Assembly (NCBI RefSeq): GCF_001700435.1
Contig: NZ_LYPC01000014.1
Location: forward strand, 310,001 to 374,000
DNA length: 64,000 nt
Source: Paenibacillus pectinilyticus
GTDB lineage: Bacteria; Bacillota; Bacilli; Paenibacillales; NBRC-103111
Direction: 5' to 3'
Each line of letters opens with the position of its first letter. The stretch's first letter is position 1. Made by a program: the position numbers and the translations under genes. This document shows positions 1 to 8,322 of this stretch, in pieces. The notes beneath the pieces were generated by a model that was not told the DNA's origin, did no database searches, and saw only the letters and a list, made by a program, of their open reading frames with translations.

Positions 1-2
1 AT

Positions 3-1280
3 TCAGCACAAAGTACAAACACAGCTTCAAGTCAACCAACGGCATCGGCAGCAGCAACCGCTAAACCGAAAGAAAAAGTAATTGTGAATTTCGCCTACCC
101 ATCGTTTGCATCAGCAGCTAGTGCTTGGGATAGTGCTGTTGGCATTGCCAATAAGCAATTGGAAAGCAAAAATATTGAAATCAAGATAAATAAAATTCCG
201 CTGGATTCTTGGTCGGTCTATTATCAAAAAGTCATTAGTCAGATTGCAGCAGGGGACTCCCCGGATATTGGAAGAGTTGCAGAAGGCTTATTTCCAAAAC
301 TCATTGAAAATGGGCAGGTTGTTGATATCTCTGATGTTGTTGCCAAGTTGGACAAAACGAAATACTTTGAAAATGCTTTACACGGTTCAGCTGTGAAGGA
401 TGGAAAAACCTATGGAGTTCCATCAGGAATCTATAATACGTTTGTCTATATCAATAAAGATCTTTTTGATAAAGCAAAGATCGAATACCCTTCAATCGAT
501 TGGAACAACCCGATTACAATGACAAAGCTAGTTGAAGAAGCGAAAGCGTTAACAAGTGGTGATGGTGCTAACAAATCGTGGGGGTTCTGGACGAGTCTTG
601 AATCAGGTCACCTTGATGAATTTCTAAAAGGGGGAGGAAAAGGATTATATGATGACAAAGGTATTAGTGAGCTGTCAGACCCCGCGAATAAAAAAGTATT
701 GAGCTATTTCGATCAAATGATGCGGGTGGATAAATCAATGCCGCAAGCTACGGACACCAAAGTTATGGGCGCTACAGATTTATTTAAAGCTGGTAAACTA
801 GCCATTCTGGTAAATGGATCTTGGTTCTTTAATGAAGCGAAGGCTGTTAAATTTAAAGTGGGTCTTGCTGCTATGCCAAGTGAAGCAGGAAAAGGATCAA
901 GTATGGGATTCCTTGATGGATGGGCGGTTTTCAAAGGAGCGAAACATGAAGCAGAGGCCAAAGAAGCGATCCTTGCTTTATCAAGTAAAGAGGTGAATGA
1001 CTTCTTATCAACAACTGGTGAGGCCGGAGGCCCAGTAGTTAAGTCTTCGCTAGAAGATAACAAAAGCAAAATATTGGGAGCTCCATTTATTGACTCGGAT
1101 ATAAGCACCTATTTAGGCTCATTAGGTAATCTAGTTAAATCGCCGTATACAACAAATCAGGACGACTGGACTCCTAAATATAATTCTGCAGTTGAACAAT
1201 TTTCTTTAGGGAAGCTAAGTGTAGATCAATTTACCGCACAGGCAGATGATATTATCAATAAAGGAAATGCCGCAAAATAA
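3..1280 (+). CDS. Sugar ABC transporter solute-binding protein (5' truncated by window edge)
   Basis: The frame is open to the left edge, so signal peptide and lipobox lie outside the window. The first visible residues are a Ser/Thr/Ala/Gln/Pro-rich linker typical of the segment after a lipoprotein cysteine. From about position 72 the mature domain starts (VIVNFAYPSF), followed by a family 1 sugar-binding fold with motifs such as GDSPDIGR, YGVPSGIYNTFVYINKDLFDKA and NGSWFFNEAKAV. It would capture an oligosaccharide outside the membrane for a CUT1 importer. The permeases are not downstream, so they would lie upstream of the window. The next gene is a GH127 arabinofuranosidase, so an arabino-oligosaccharide ligand is an inference. 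About 400 residues are visible, close to the normal mature length. Confidence 0.85.
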   Translation, partial: SAQSTNTASSQPTASAAATAKPKEKVIVNFAYPSFASAASAWDSAVGIANKQLESKNIEIKINKIPLDSWSVYYQKVISQIAAGDSPDIGRVAEGLFPKLIENGQVVDISDVVAKLDKTKYFENALHGSAVKDGKTYGVPSGIYNTFVYINKDLFDKAKIEYPSIDWNNPITMTKLVEEAKALTSGDGANKSWGFWTSLESGHLDEFLKGGGKGLYDDKGISELSDPANKKVLSYFDQMMRVDKSMPQATDTKVMGATDLFKAGKLAILVNGSWFFNEAKAVKFKVGLAAMPSEAGKGSSMGFLDGWAVFKGAKHEAEAKEAILALSSKEVNDFLSTTGEAGGPVVKSSLEDNKSKILGAPFIDSDISTYLGSLGNLVKSPYTTNQDDWTPKYNSAVEQFSLGKLSVDQFTAQADDIINKGNAAK

Positions 1281-1297
1281 ACAATTTTAAGTAGATT

Positions 1298-1327
1298 CAG
1301 GCAAAAGCGTACACTTGCTTTTGCCTG
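1298..1327 (+). terminator. Weak hairpin after binding-protein gene
   Basis: An 11-bp inverted repeat (CAGGCAAAAGC / GCTTTTGCCTG) with an 8-nt loop lies 17 nt past the stop codon. There is no clean T tract, so it may attenuate read-through into the GH127 gene or stabilise the 3' end rather than terminate fully. Confidence 0.45.
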
Positions 1328-1401
1328 TTCTGAGTTATTGCCGAATTTCGCTACGCAAAGTTTAAGTGCGATATCAAAATGATTGAGGAGAGAAAGCATC
1401 T

Positions 1402-3237
1402 ATGAGAGAGAAGACAAGTTTACAGAGTTGGCAGAGCACCTCTTTTACGCAAGTCAGCATGGAGGATCACTTTTGGCAACCTCGTTTAGAAGTCTTGAAG
1501 CAAGTTACGCTGCCTGCCTGCCTTCATAAGTGTGAAGAAACAGGTCGTATTACGAACTTTGCCAAAGCTGCTGGTCTACAAGAGGGCAAGCATGAAGGGA
1601 TATATTTTAATGACTCGGATGTCTACAAAGTGCTTGAAGGTGCTGCGTATTCGCTCATGAATCATCCTGATCCGGTGTTGGAGGCTGAAATAGATCGTAT
1701 TATCGATTTCATCGCAGCAGCACAAGATGAAGATGGCTATCTCTCTACTTACTATACGTTGGAAGCACCTGAGAGCAAATGGTCCGACATGGAAAAACAC
1801 GAAATGTACTGTGGTGGACATTTGATTGAAGCAGCTGTTGCCTATTATGAGGCGACTGGTAAGCGTAAGCTGCTGGATACGGCTTGCAAATTGGCAGATC
1901 ATTATGACAGCCTGTTCGGTGTGGGCAAACGACACTGGGTAGAAGGTCACCAAGAAATCGAATTGGCATTAATGAAACTATACAAGGTAACGGCTGAACC
2001 GCGCTACTGGAAATTAGCCTTATGGTTGCTTGAAGAGCGTGGTCATGGGTATGGTATTGGCATGATCTGGGATAAAGAAGAATGGGGGCCGCCCTACTGT
2101 CAGGACGATGTTCCCGTTAAGGACATTCAAAAGGTAACAGGACATGCCGTTCGCGCCATGTACCTGTATTCGGCAATGGCGGATGCCGTTCACGTTTCTA
2201 GCGATCCCGATTATGTGGAGGCTTTGCATCGCGTTTGGAATCATACGGTTGATCGGAATATGTATATTACAGGCGGTATTGGTCCGTCGCAACATAATGA
2301 AGGATTTACGCATGATTACGATCTGCCCAATGAAACGGCCTATTGTGAAACATGTGCTGCTATCGCAATGGCGTTCTGGAATCATCGGATGAATTTGCTA
2401 TTTGGTGATGCCAAATATGCCGATTTGGTGGAAAGAGAAATGTATAATGGCGCTTTAGCCGGTATCTCGCTGTCTGGCGACAAGTTTTTCTATGTGAATC
2501 CGTTGGCTTCTAAAGGTGATCATCACCGTGTGCCTTGGTATGATACCTCTTGTTGTCCGACCAGCTTAGTGCGCTTCCTGCCCTCGATTGGTCAGTATAT
2601 GTATGCCACATCGGGTAATGGCATTGTCGTTAATCAATTCATTAACAGTGAGGGAACATTGGTAATGGCGGAGGGGTTGAAGGTTAACCTAAAGCAAACG
2701 ACCGTTTATCCATGGCATGGTAGGATTGAGCTTTCGGTAAATCCAGATCGGGAGGCTAACTTTACCATTCGTGTGCGTATTCCTGATTGGTGCAGAAGCT
2801 ACAAGCTATTGATCGGGGGCGAGAGTGTCCTTGATGCCAATAGGTTGATTGATCGTGGTTACATCGTTCTAGAGCGATCGTGGTCGCCAGGCGACTTGAT
2901 CGTATTGGAGATGGATATGCCCGCCCAAGCCATGCGTGCAAGATCTGAGGTAGAAGCGAATCGTGGTCGGATTGCCATTCAGCGTGGACCTCTTGTTTAT
3001 TGTGTGGAGCAAGCAGATAATCCGGGTTTAACCTATGACACCTTTACCATCTCTGACCGAGAGCCACTCCAAATTAGCCACCAACCGGAATTACTCGGGG
3101 GTGTAACGGTATTGAAGGGTCAAGCAACAAACGGGTTACCGATTGTAATGATTCCCTACTACGCTTGGGATAATCGAGAGGAAGGCTTTATGCAGATTTG
3201 GATAAAGGAGGTGAGAAATCAACGACTATATAGCTAG
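1402..3237 (+). CDS. GH127 beta-L-arabinofuranosidase (DUF1680)
   Basis: A 611-residue protein with no signal peptide, so cytoplasmic. GH127 enzymes release L-arabinose from beta-1,2-linked arabino-oligosaccharides with a zinc-bound cysteine nucleophile. The key residues are visible: E300 in HNEGFTHD, then E316 and C318 in YCETC, and the pair C384-C385 in DTSCCPT. The 16-residue spacing from E300 to E316 matches Glu322 and Glu338 of Bifidobacterium HypBA1 as I recall them. N-terminal (alpha/alpha)6 barrel motifs such as EMYCGGHLIEAA and HEIGHAV-like HVTGHAVR-type text (here KVTGHAVRAMYLY) are typical of the family. ATG with GAGGAG 12 nt upstream. It follows a binding protein and precedes a secreted arabinanase-like gene, which fits import and cytoplasmic cleavage of arabinan or extensin fragments. 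Confidence 0.9.
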   Translation: MREKTSLQSWQSTSFTQVSMEDHFWQPRLEVLKQVTLPACLHKCEETGRITNFAKAAGLQEGKHEGIYFNDSDVYKVLEGAAYSLMNHPDPVLEAEIDRIIDFIAAAQDEDGYLSTYYTLEAPESKWSDMEKHEMYCGGHLIEAAVAYYEATGKRKLLDTACKLADHYDSLFGVGKRHWVEGHQEIELALMKLYKVTAEPRYWKLALWLLEERGHGYGIGMIWDKEEWGPPYCQDDVPVKDIQKVTGHAVRAMYLYSAMADAVHVSSDPDYVEALHRVWNHTVDRNMYITGGIGPSQHNEGFTHDYDLPNETAYCETCAAIAMAFWNHRMNLLFGDAKYADLVEREMYNGALAGISLSGDKFFYVNPLASKGDHHRVPWYDTSCCPTSLVRFLPSIGQYMYATSGNGIVVNQFINSEGTLVMAEGLKVNLKQTTVYPWHGRIELSVNPDREANFTIRVRIPDWCRSYKLLIGGESVLDANRLIDRGYIVLERSWSPGDLIVLEMDMPAQAMRARSEVEANRGRIAIQRGPLVYCVEQADNPGLTYDTFTISDREPLQISHQPELLGGVTVLKGQATNGLPIVMIPYYAWDNREEGFMQIWIKEVRNQRLYS

Positions 3238-3295
3238 AAAAAACAACGCCAGAATCGACAGAAGCTTTAGTCTATTAAAAAATGGAGGGATGTAT

Positions 3296-5206
3296 ATGAT
3301 TCTATCAAAAATCAAAATGGTCTTTAGTGTACTAATGATTATTTCTCTATTTGTAATGGCACTACCAGCTTACGCTTATAATGTAGTAGGAACATGGAGT
3401 TCCGCTACAACAGTGAAGAACGATTCTACGCATAACGTCGAATACGGCAGGATGCTAAAGTTAGCCAATGGTGATTGGTTATCCGTTTATTCTGTATATT
3501 TGACCAATGTTCAGCTTGAAATTGCGAAAAGCACAGATAATGGCCGAACTTGGACTCCGATCGGGAGTATCGCGGATGCGGGTCGCGATGTAGATAATGG
3601 CATGCTGATTCAAAAGGCTAATGGCGATGTGCTTGTAGCTTCGCGATCCGTAATTTGGAGTACATCCTACCAGCTTAAGGTTTTTAAAAGTACGGATATG
3701 GGCGTTAATTGGAGCTATTTAAGCACGATTGACCAGAACAACGGCACTTCCGGCAGTCTGGGCAATCCGGATAAAGGGATGTATGAACCCCATTTTTATT
3801 TCCTTAATAACGGAAATTTAGCTGTTATGTATGCGAATGAGAAGCATGTAACCGAAAGTCCATCGTATAGTCAAGTTATTTCGGAGCGAGTATCTACGGA
3901 CAACGGAGCCACTTGGGGTAGTGAAATTTATGTGGCTTGGGACCCTTCTAATTCTGCATCTAGACCGGGAATGCCGGTATGGACCAAAATGAATAATGGA
4001 CAGTATATGGTCGTTTTTGAATTGTGCGGCTCTAGCAACTGTAGCATTCATTATAAAACATCCGCGGATGGAACGACCTGGTCTAGCGGAATTGGTACGC
4101 TTATTCCTGATCAATTTGGGGCTCCTTTCTTGCTTTCGTTGCCTGACGGACAGCTTGCCGTTATAGCCAATAATGGGAACTTTTCCTTCAGTGATGACTA
4201 TGGCACTTCTTGGTATTTAAACGGAACTGCACCTTTTGCGGATTTCGTTAAGGCTTGGAGAAGTATGTACGTGACAGGTTCGAACGAGATAGCTGTCATG
4301 GCGAGTGTGGATCAGGGAAGCAGTCGAAGCAATGTGCAGTTGAAATTTGGTACATTCGTCAATAAAGGTTTTGTGAAAAATGCCGGATTTGAAGACGGCA
4401 CGAACGGTTGGACGGTTTCCGGTCCTAACCCTTCAGCTAACTTTGTTGAGACCTCTGGTGTGCCTGGTGGTAGTAAAAATGGTTCCTATCATGACGCAAT
4501 GTGGGCTGCAACGGCCTATGATACATCGATTTGCCAAACCATCGATAATGTATCGAACGGTAGCTATAACGTTAGTGCTTGGACGGAATCAACGGGGGGA
4601 TTGCTTACTGCCCAGATGGAAGTAAGCAACTATGGAAGTTCCACCAATGTAGCCATTCCAACAGGTACTTCGAGCTATCAGCAAATCAACTCAGGGAACA
4701 TTAATGTAACAACCGGAACATTGAATGTCTGCTTTCACGCCAAATCGACAACAGGCAATCAGTGGATCCGAGTTGATGATGTGAGTCTGCAGAAAAATCC
4801 AGGTTTTGAATCGAACGACTACAGTGGCTGGTACGTGGCAGGTGCCAATCCTGCGTTTGTTTTCCCTGAATCGTATGGAGGCAGCCATAGCGGGTCTTAC
4901 CACGTCGGCATATGGAACGGATCAGCTTATGAAACTTGGATTTACAAGGATTTTGATAATGTGCCAAATGGTACGCATACCCTAACGGCTTGGACGGAGT
5001 CTACGGGAGGCTTGGCGATTAACCAGATGGAAGTAAGCAACTACGGAAGTTCTGTTAATGTAGCCGTTCCAACAGGCGAGACCAGCTATCAGCAAATTAG
5101 CAGCGGGTCCATTAACGTAACAACAGGTAAGGTACGAGTTGCCTTCCATGTTAAATCTGCGACTGGAAATCAATGGACTAGGCTTGATGATGTTGTCTTG
5201 AATTGA
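3296..5206 (+). CDS. Secreted BNR/sialidase-fold glycosidase, GH93-like exo-arabinanase candidate, with two C-terminal binding modules
   Basis: Starting at 3296 gives a good GGAGG spacing (7 nt); the ATG at 3290 lies only 1 nt after it. A signal peptide covers about residues 1-27, with cleavage near ALPAYA. Residues about 28-360 hold Asp-box signatures (STDNGRTW, STDMGVNW, STDNGATW, SDDYGTSW), and motifs YEPHFYFLNNG and SRPGMPVWTK that resemble GH93 exo-1,5-L-arabinanases. Residues about 360-636 are two tandem modules of about 135 residues, each with NxGFE, AWTESTGGL, QMEVSNYGSS and TGNQW motifs; they are probably beta-sandwich carbohydrate-binding modules. Position beside GH127 supports arabinan as substrate. 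The GH93 call is by motif memory; a generic sialidase-superfamily hydrolase is the alternative. Confidence 0.7.
   Translation: MILSKIKMVFSVLMIISLFVMALPAYAYNVVGTWSSATTVKNDSTHNVEYGRMLKLANGDWLSVYSVYLTNVQLEIAKSTDNGRTWTPIGSIADAGRDVDNGMLIQKANGDVLVASRSVIWSTSYQLKVFKSTDMGVNWSYLSTIDQNNGTSGSLGNPDKGMYEPHFYFLNNGNLAVMYANEKHVTESPSYSQVISERVSTDNGATWGSEIYVAWDPSNSASRPGMPVWTKMNNGQYMVVFELCGSSNCSIHYKTSADGTTWSSGIGTLIPDQFGAPFLLSLPDGQLAVIANNGNFSFSDDYGTSWYLNGTAPFADFVKAWRSMYVTGSNEIAVMASVDQGSSRSNVQLKFGTFVNKGFVKNAGFEDGTNGWTVSGPNPSANFVETSGVPGGSKNGSYHDAMWAATAYDTSICQTIDNVSNGSYNVSAWTESTGGLLTAQMEVSNYGSSTNVAIPTGTSSYQQINSGNINVTTGTLNVCFHAKSTTGNQWIRVDDVSLQKNPGFESNDYSGWYVAGANPAFVFPESYGGSHSGSYHVGIWNGSAYETWIYKDFDNVPNGTHTLTAWTESTGGLAINQMEVSNYGSSVNVAVPTGETSYQQISSGSINVTTGKVRVAFHVKSATGNQWTRLDDVVLN
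4375..5203 (+). repeat. Internal tandem duplication encoding two binding modules
   Basis: The 3' part of the GH93-like gene is a head-to-tail duplication of about 410 nt. DNA identity is still obvious: CAGATGGAAGTAAGCAACTA occurs at 4613 and 5024 in the same relative place, followed by the same GGAAGTTC text. This suggests a fairly recent duplication. Confidence 0.8.
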
Positions 5207-5318
5207 TAGAGGCTTCTTAATACAGTTGGATCATTTCGCAAGCCGCTCCATATACGCGTGTGAGGTTAGATAAAGAGGGTACGAAAAAAATTGCACAAAA
5301 CGAGAACCGTTTACGCAG

Positions 5319-5352
5319 GAGCTTGCCTGAAGGCAGCTCTTCTTTTTCTTTG
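5319..5352 (+). terminator. Rho-independent terminator after GH93-like gene
   Basis: GAGCT(T)GCC / GGCAGCTC stem with a single bulge and a TGAA loop, followed by the T-rich tract TTCTTTTTCTTT. Confidence 0.75.
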
Positions 5353-5560
5353 AATGAAGTAATTGATCAAGGAAAATAAAGATCGTTAGTGGATGTTTAC
5401 TTTTGTGAACACCAACTTTTTTATTTTTTGAGGATATAATTAGTAGTTAATGATAAAGGCTGTTGCTGGTGGCGGGCATTAAGTTAAAGGGCAGATATCT
5501 TCAAGAAATTGTGTTTAAATATGGACTAAGGACTTGTTGACAGCGAAAAAATCGGACAGA

Positions 5561-5605
5561 AAAAACAAGACACATTCTCGGAAATGAGATTGTGTCTTGT
5601 TTTTA
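5561..5605. terminator. Bidirectional terminator
   Basis: A 19-bp inverted repeat (AAAAACAAGACACA...TGTGTCTTGTTTTT) with one mismatch. It has A/T tracts on both sides, so it can serve the leftward hydrolase gene ending at 5645 and any rightward transcript. Confidence 0.85.
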
Positions 5606-5644
5606 TTTTCCCAAAATTGCTCTGCCAAGATTGTTTTGTGAATA

Positions 5645-6388
5645 TCATTCCAACACAAGTGATTCTTTCGTATCGAGAATTGATAATTCAAGTCCACGTG
5701 TCATCGCGCTTGATTGAAGCCTATCAATTAAATCTGGTGTTTGGCGATAGATAGGAGGATAATGAATCGCTTTATAATGAATCGGTATGAGAGTCTTTGC
5801 TTCCAATACAAATGCTGCTGAAACGGCTTGTTCCGGACTTAGTGAAATGGGTTGACCACTTGGAGGATCGCCTCTAAACTCCACGATTGCTGCATTCACT
5901 GGCAGACATGCGATGTCAAATGGGCCGTAAGTACTTTTGATATTCCACCAATGACCATGCCATAATGTATCTCCGCAGTGAATGACTTGATGACCGTTGC
6001 CTCTAACGATCCAACTTACCTGTGGATCTCCAAAGCCATCCATTGAAAAAGCAGGGATGACCTCAGCACTTCCTATTTTGATGAGTTGTCCAAGCTCGAC
6101 GCCATGTATTTGTTTTAGAGATGAGGAGTTTATGAATTTCAAAGATTCGGAAGGTAAATAAACAGGGATCTCTTCACCATAAAATTGGGCAATAGCTGGC
6201 TGATCGAAGTGATCCGGATGGTGATGAGTGATAAGAACGGCATCTATCCGTCCAAAATCGTTTAATGGGAAAAACTCCTCATGGGGTTGACCAAATTTCG
6301 AAGGGAAATGATAAAGTGGGTCAATGACAATGCTTGTGTCGTTAATTTCTATTCTGATGCCTGCCCAGGGTAGTTTGGTAACTTTCAT
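5645..6388 (-). CDS. Metallo-beta-lactamase-fold hydrolase (UlaG/YtkL-like)
   Basis: A 247-residue cytoplasmic protein. The metal site is clear: THHHPDHFD gives H55, H57, D59 and H60 of the HxHxDH motif, followed by IHCGDTLWHG (metal-bridging Asp) and PIHYKAIHY near the C-terminus. The single-domain layout and length match UlaG-like/YtkL-type hydrolases; the substrate cannot be told. The ATG at 6388 is preferred because AAAGGA lies about 9 nt upstream; a TTG 9 nt further out is possible. It is divergent from a LysR gene, the usual arrangement of a LysR regulator and its target. Confidence 0.85.
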   Translation of the reverse strand: MKVTKLPWAGIRIEINDTSIVIDPLYHFPSKFGQPHEEFFPLNDFGRIDAVLITHHHPDHFDQPAIAQFYGEEIPVYLPSESLKFINSSSLKQIHGVELGQLIKIGSAEVIPAFSMDGFGDPQVSWIVRGNGHQVIHCGDTLWHGHWWNIKSTYGPFDIACLPVNAAIVEFRGDPPSGQPISLSPEQAVSAAFVLEAKTLIPIHYKAIHYPPIYRQTPDLIDRLQSSAMTRGLELSILDTKESLVLE

Positions 6389-6412
6389 TTTCCACAATCC
6401 TTTCTTTGTTTA

Positions 6413-6427
6413 ATACTTGTATTGTAT
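6413..6427. promoter_or_regulatory. LysR-type operator candidate
   Basis: ATAC-N7-GTAT, an interrupted palindrome of the T-N11-A class, lies in the 117-nt region between the divergent hydrolase and lysR-type genes. It overlaps the predicted -35 of the regulator. Confidence 0.5.
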
Positions 6428-6451
6428 AGGGTCAGATTGGTTTTGTATAAT
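6422..6451 (+). promoter_or_regulatory. Predicted sigma-A promoter of the LysR-type gene
   Basis: TTGTAT, 18 nt, then a perfect TATAAT, 54 nt before the chosen start. Overlap with the ATAC-N7-GTAT element suggests autoregulation. Confidence 0.5.
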
Positions 6452-6505
6452 TGAATTAACTGAATATAAAGTTTAATAAAATTGAACATAGGTCGTGGGG
6501 TAATT

Positions 6506-7408
6506 ATGGACTTTAAAACCTTAAAATCATTTCAATTCATTGTGAAACATGGAAGTTTTGTTCAGGCTGCGGAAGAACTGAACTATGCGCAATCTACTGT
6601 GACCATCCAAATCCAAAAACTCGAAACGGAGTTAGGCGTTCAGTTGATTGAGCGAGGAAAAAAATGCAATCTAACGGAAGCAGGAAAGTTATTCTTCGAG
6701 CAAAGTACAGCTATTATTGAACGCGTAGAACAACTTCAGGCGGATTTTTTAGACTTGTATAAAGGTGAAGTGGGGACGATCCGTGTTGGATTGACGGAAC
6801 CGACTGCAAGTTTTCGTTTTCCCCTGCTGTTGAAAAAATTCACGACTCAATATCCGAAGATTCGGGTTGCTCTGGAAATAGCAGGTACACCTGTTTTACT
6901 GGAGTCTTTATCGAAAGGGAGTATCGATATTGCAATATGTTCTTCGCCTAACGTAGGCTCAGAGCTTTACTTTCAACCGCTTTTTCACGAGAAGTTTGTA
7001 GCCTTATTACCCGAAGATCATCAACTAACCCATTATGAAGTCATTCACCCCGAGCAGCTAAAGGGTCAGAGATTATTGGTTACTTCCGAGAATTGTCCCT
7101 ACCGAAAAAAACTTGAAATGATCCTTCGAGAAACGGGGAGTATTGAAGTAGAAACCATGGAGATTGGAAGTATGACAGCGATGAAACCTTATGTACAACA
7201 CGGTTTCGGAATTGCTTTAGTACCGGAGATTGCATTGGACTCTTTGCCCTCGGGCCTAACAACGCGCCACATAACCGGTTCATCTATCGATATGCTTATT
7301 GGTCTGGTCTGTAAAACCTCTTCATTTCCATCTAATTCGGCCAGCGCGAAATTATTCAAATTTCTTAAGGAAGAGCTTATACGTTTATCGACGACCGTGG
7401 GTAATTAA
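6506..7408 (+). CDS. LysR-family transcriptional regulator
   Basis: A 300-residue regulator. Residues 1-60 form the winged helix-turn-helix (MDFKTLKSFQFIV, AAEELNYAQSTVTIQIQKLE), followed by a linker helix and a periplasmic-binding-like effector domain from about residue 88 (GTIRVGLTEPTASF). The start at 6506 gives the canonical LysR N-terminus; the frame is open 24 nt further to a TTG. It probably controls the divergent metallo-hydrolase gene and itself. The ligand is unknown. Confidence 0.9.
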   Translation: MDFKTLKSFQFIVKHGSFVQAAEELNYAQSTVTIQIQKLETELGVQLIERGKKCNLTEAGKLFFEQSTAIIERVEQLQADFLDLYKGEVGTIRVGLTEPTASFRFPLLLKKFTTQYPKIRVALEIAGTPVLLESLSKGSIDIAICSSPNVGSELYFQPLFHEKFVALLPEDHQLTHYEVIHPEQLKGQRLLVTSENCPYRKKLEMILRETGSIEVETMEIGSMTAMKPYVQHGFGIALVPEIALDSLPSGLTTRHITGSSIDMLIGLVCKTSSFPSNSASAKLFKFLKEELIRLSTTVGN

Positions 7409-7438
7409 GCTAGCGGATACTATAGCACAATCTAAACC

Positions 7439-7462
7439 AGGCTGCCGGCATGCTGGCAGCCT
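7439..7462 (+). terminator. Hairpin after LysR-type gene
   Basis: Perfect 8-bp stem AGGCTGCC / GGCAGCCT with an 8-nt loop, 30 nt after the stop, but no T tract follows. Confidence 0.45.
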
Positions 7463-7568
7463 ATTCAAGTAAGGGGCAGGTTACTGAGGTTTAATTTTTT
7501 CCCAATTAGTGAGATAATTATTTAGAGTGCATATAAATAAATTCATCTTTACAGGGAGTGACTTCAAA

Positions 7569-8024
7569 ATGGATTGCTGTGTACCATCTAATCATATAGA
7601 AACTATAACAACGGAGTGCTCTTCCTGCGGTGAAAAGGGCAAAAACGTGCAACTCATAACGGTTAAATCCTTGCTTAAAGCATCAGCATTAGAAACCATT
7701 GAACCCGAGAATTCTTACGTGTTTTGCTCTAACCCTGCTTGCGCTATCGTCTACTTCAGTGGGAACCATTCGCAAAAGTTTGTGGAGAATGACCTAAAAG
7801 TCCCTGTATACCAAAAAAACCAGAGCGTAGATGTGCCTGTATGTTACTGCTTTGATTGGACGAGAGAACGTCTACTTGAAGCCGTTGGAACTGAGAACAC
7901 ACCTGCTGACCAAATTAAAGCTCATGTTCAAGCGGGGCGATGTGGGTGTGAGGTAAACAACCCTCAAGGGGCTTGCTGTTTAGGCAATGTTAACAATTTC
8001 ATTCGGGATTTCAAAAAGGCATAA
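7569..8024 (+). CDS. CopZ N-terminal-domain-like Zn/[2Fe-2S] metallochaperone protein
   Basis: A 151-residue cysteine-rich protein: C3/C4, C17-x2-C20, C53-x4-C58, C92-x-C94, C125-x-C127 and C136/C137. The pattern of a CxxC zinc site followed by CYCF, CGC and CC resembles the N-terminal domain of Archaeoglobus CopZ and the stand-alone (2Fe-2S) proteins found in mercury and copper operons of Gram-positive bacteria. The ATG at 7569 has GGGAGTG 8 nt upstream; the upstream GTG at 7527 lacks one. It is monocistronic, with its own terminator, and no copper ATPase or mer gene is adjacent, so its metal partner is not indicated here. Confidence 0.75.
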   Translation: MDCCVPSNHIETITTECSSCGEKGKNVQLITVKSLLKASALETIEPENSYVFCSNPACAIVYFSGNHSQKFVENDLKVPVYQKNQSVDVPVCYCFDWTRERLLEAVGTENTPADQIKAHVQAGRCGCEVNNPQGACCLGNVNNFIRDFKKA

Positions 8025-8322
8025 GCTATAACCCATAGAACATCATGATGTGATTCAACTAACGTAAGAACGATAGCACAAAAACAAACAGGGAGCAGCT
8101 TGATGTAGCAGCTTCCTGTTTTCGTTCAAAGAATAGTTCGAACAAAAAGGGTATTGTTAGAGTGAGTTTAATAGTTAAATAATAAAGAAGAAATGGTAAT
8201 TTAATGATTCGGAGAACACGGCAGTATTATCAATAAGAGAAGTTGGTATTTAATAAAAATCCATTATTAGTTGTTCATTTTTGATTCCATATTGAAAAAT
8301 CACACCGAATTTTAACAGGGTT
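8025..8322. other. 298-nt AT-rich intergenic region
   Basis: Holds only the terminator at 8086-8124. The rest lies between convergent gene ends and shows no coding signal. Confidence 0.6.
8086..8124 (+). terminator. Terminator after CopZ-N-like gene
   Basis: AAACAGGGAGCAGCT / AGCAGCTTCCTGTTT imperfect stem (two mismatches) with a short loop, followed by TTCGTTC. Confidence 0.7.

Larger units (their letters stand above)
5207..5644. other. 438-nt gene-free region with two terminators
   Basis: No convincing coding sequence. It holds a terminator for the arabinanase gene (5319-5352) and a long bidirectional terminator (5561-5605). The piece at about 5455-5530 is less AT-rich than its flanks and could be eroded coding DNA, but no frame is recognisable. 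Confidence 0.6.
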
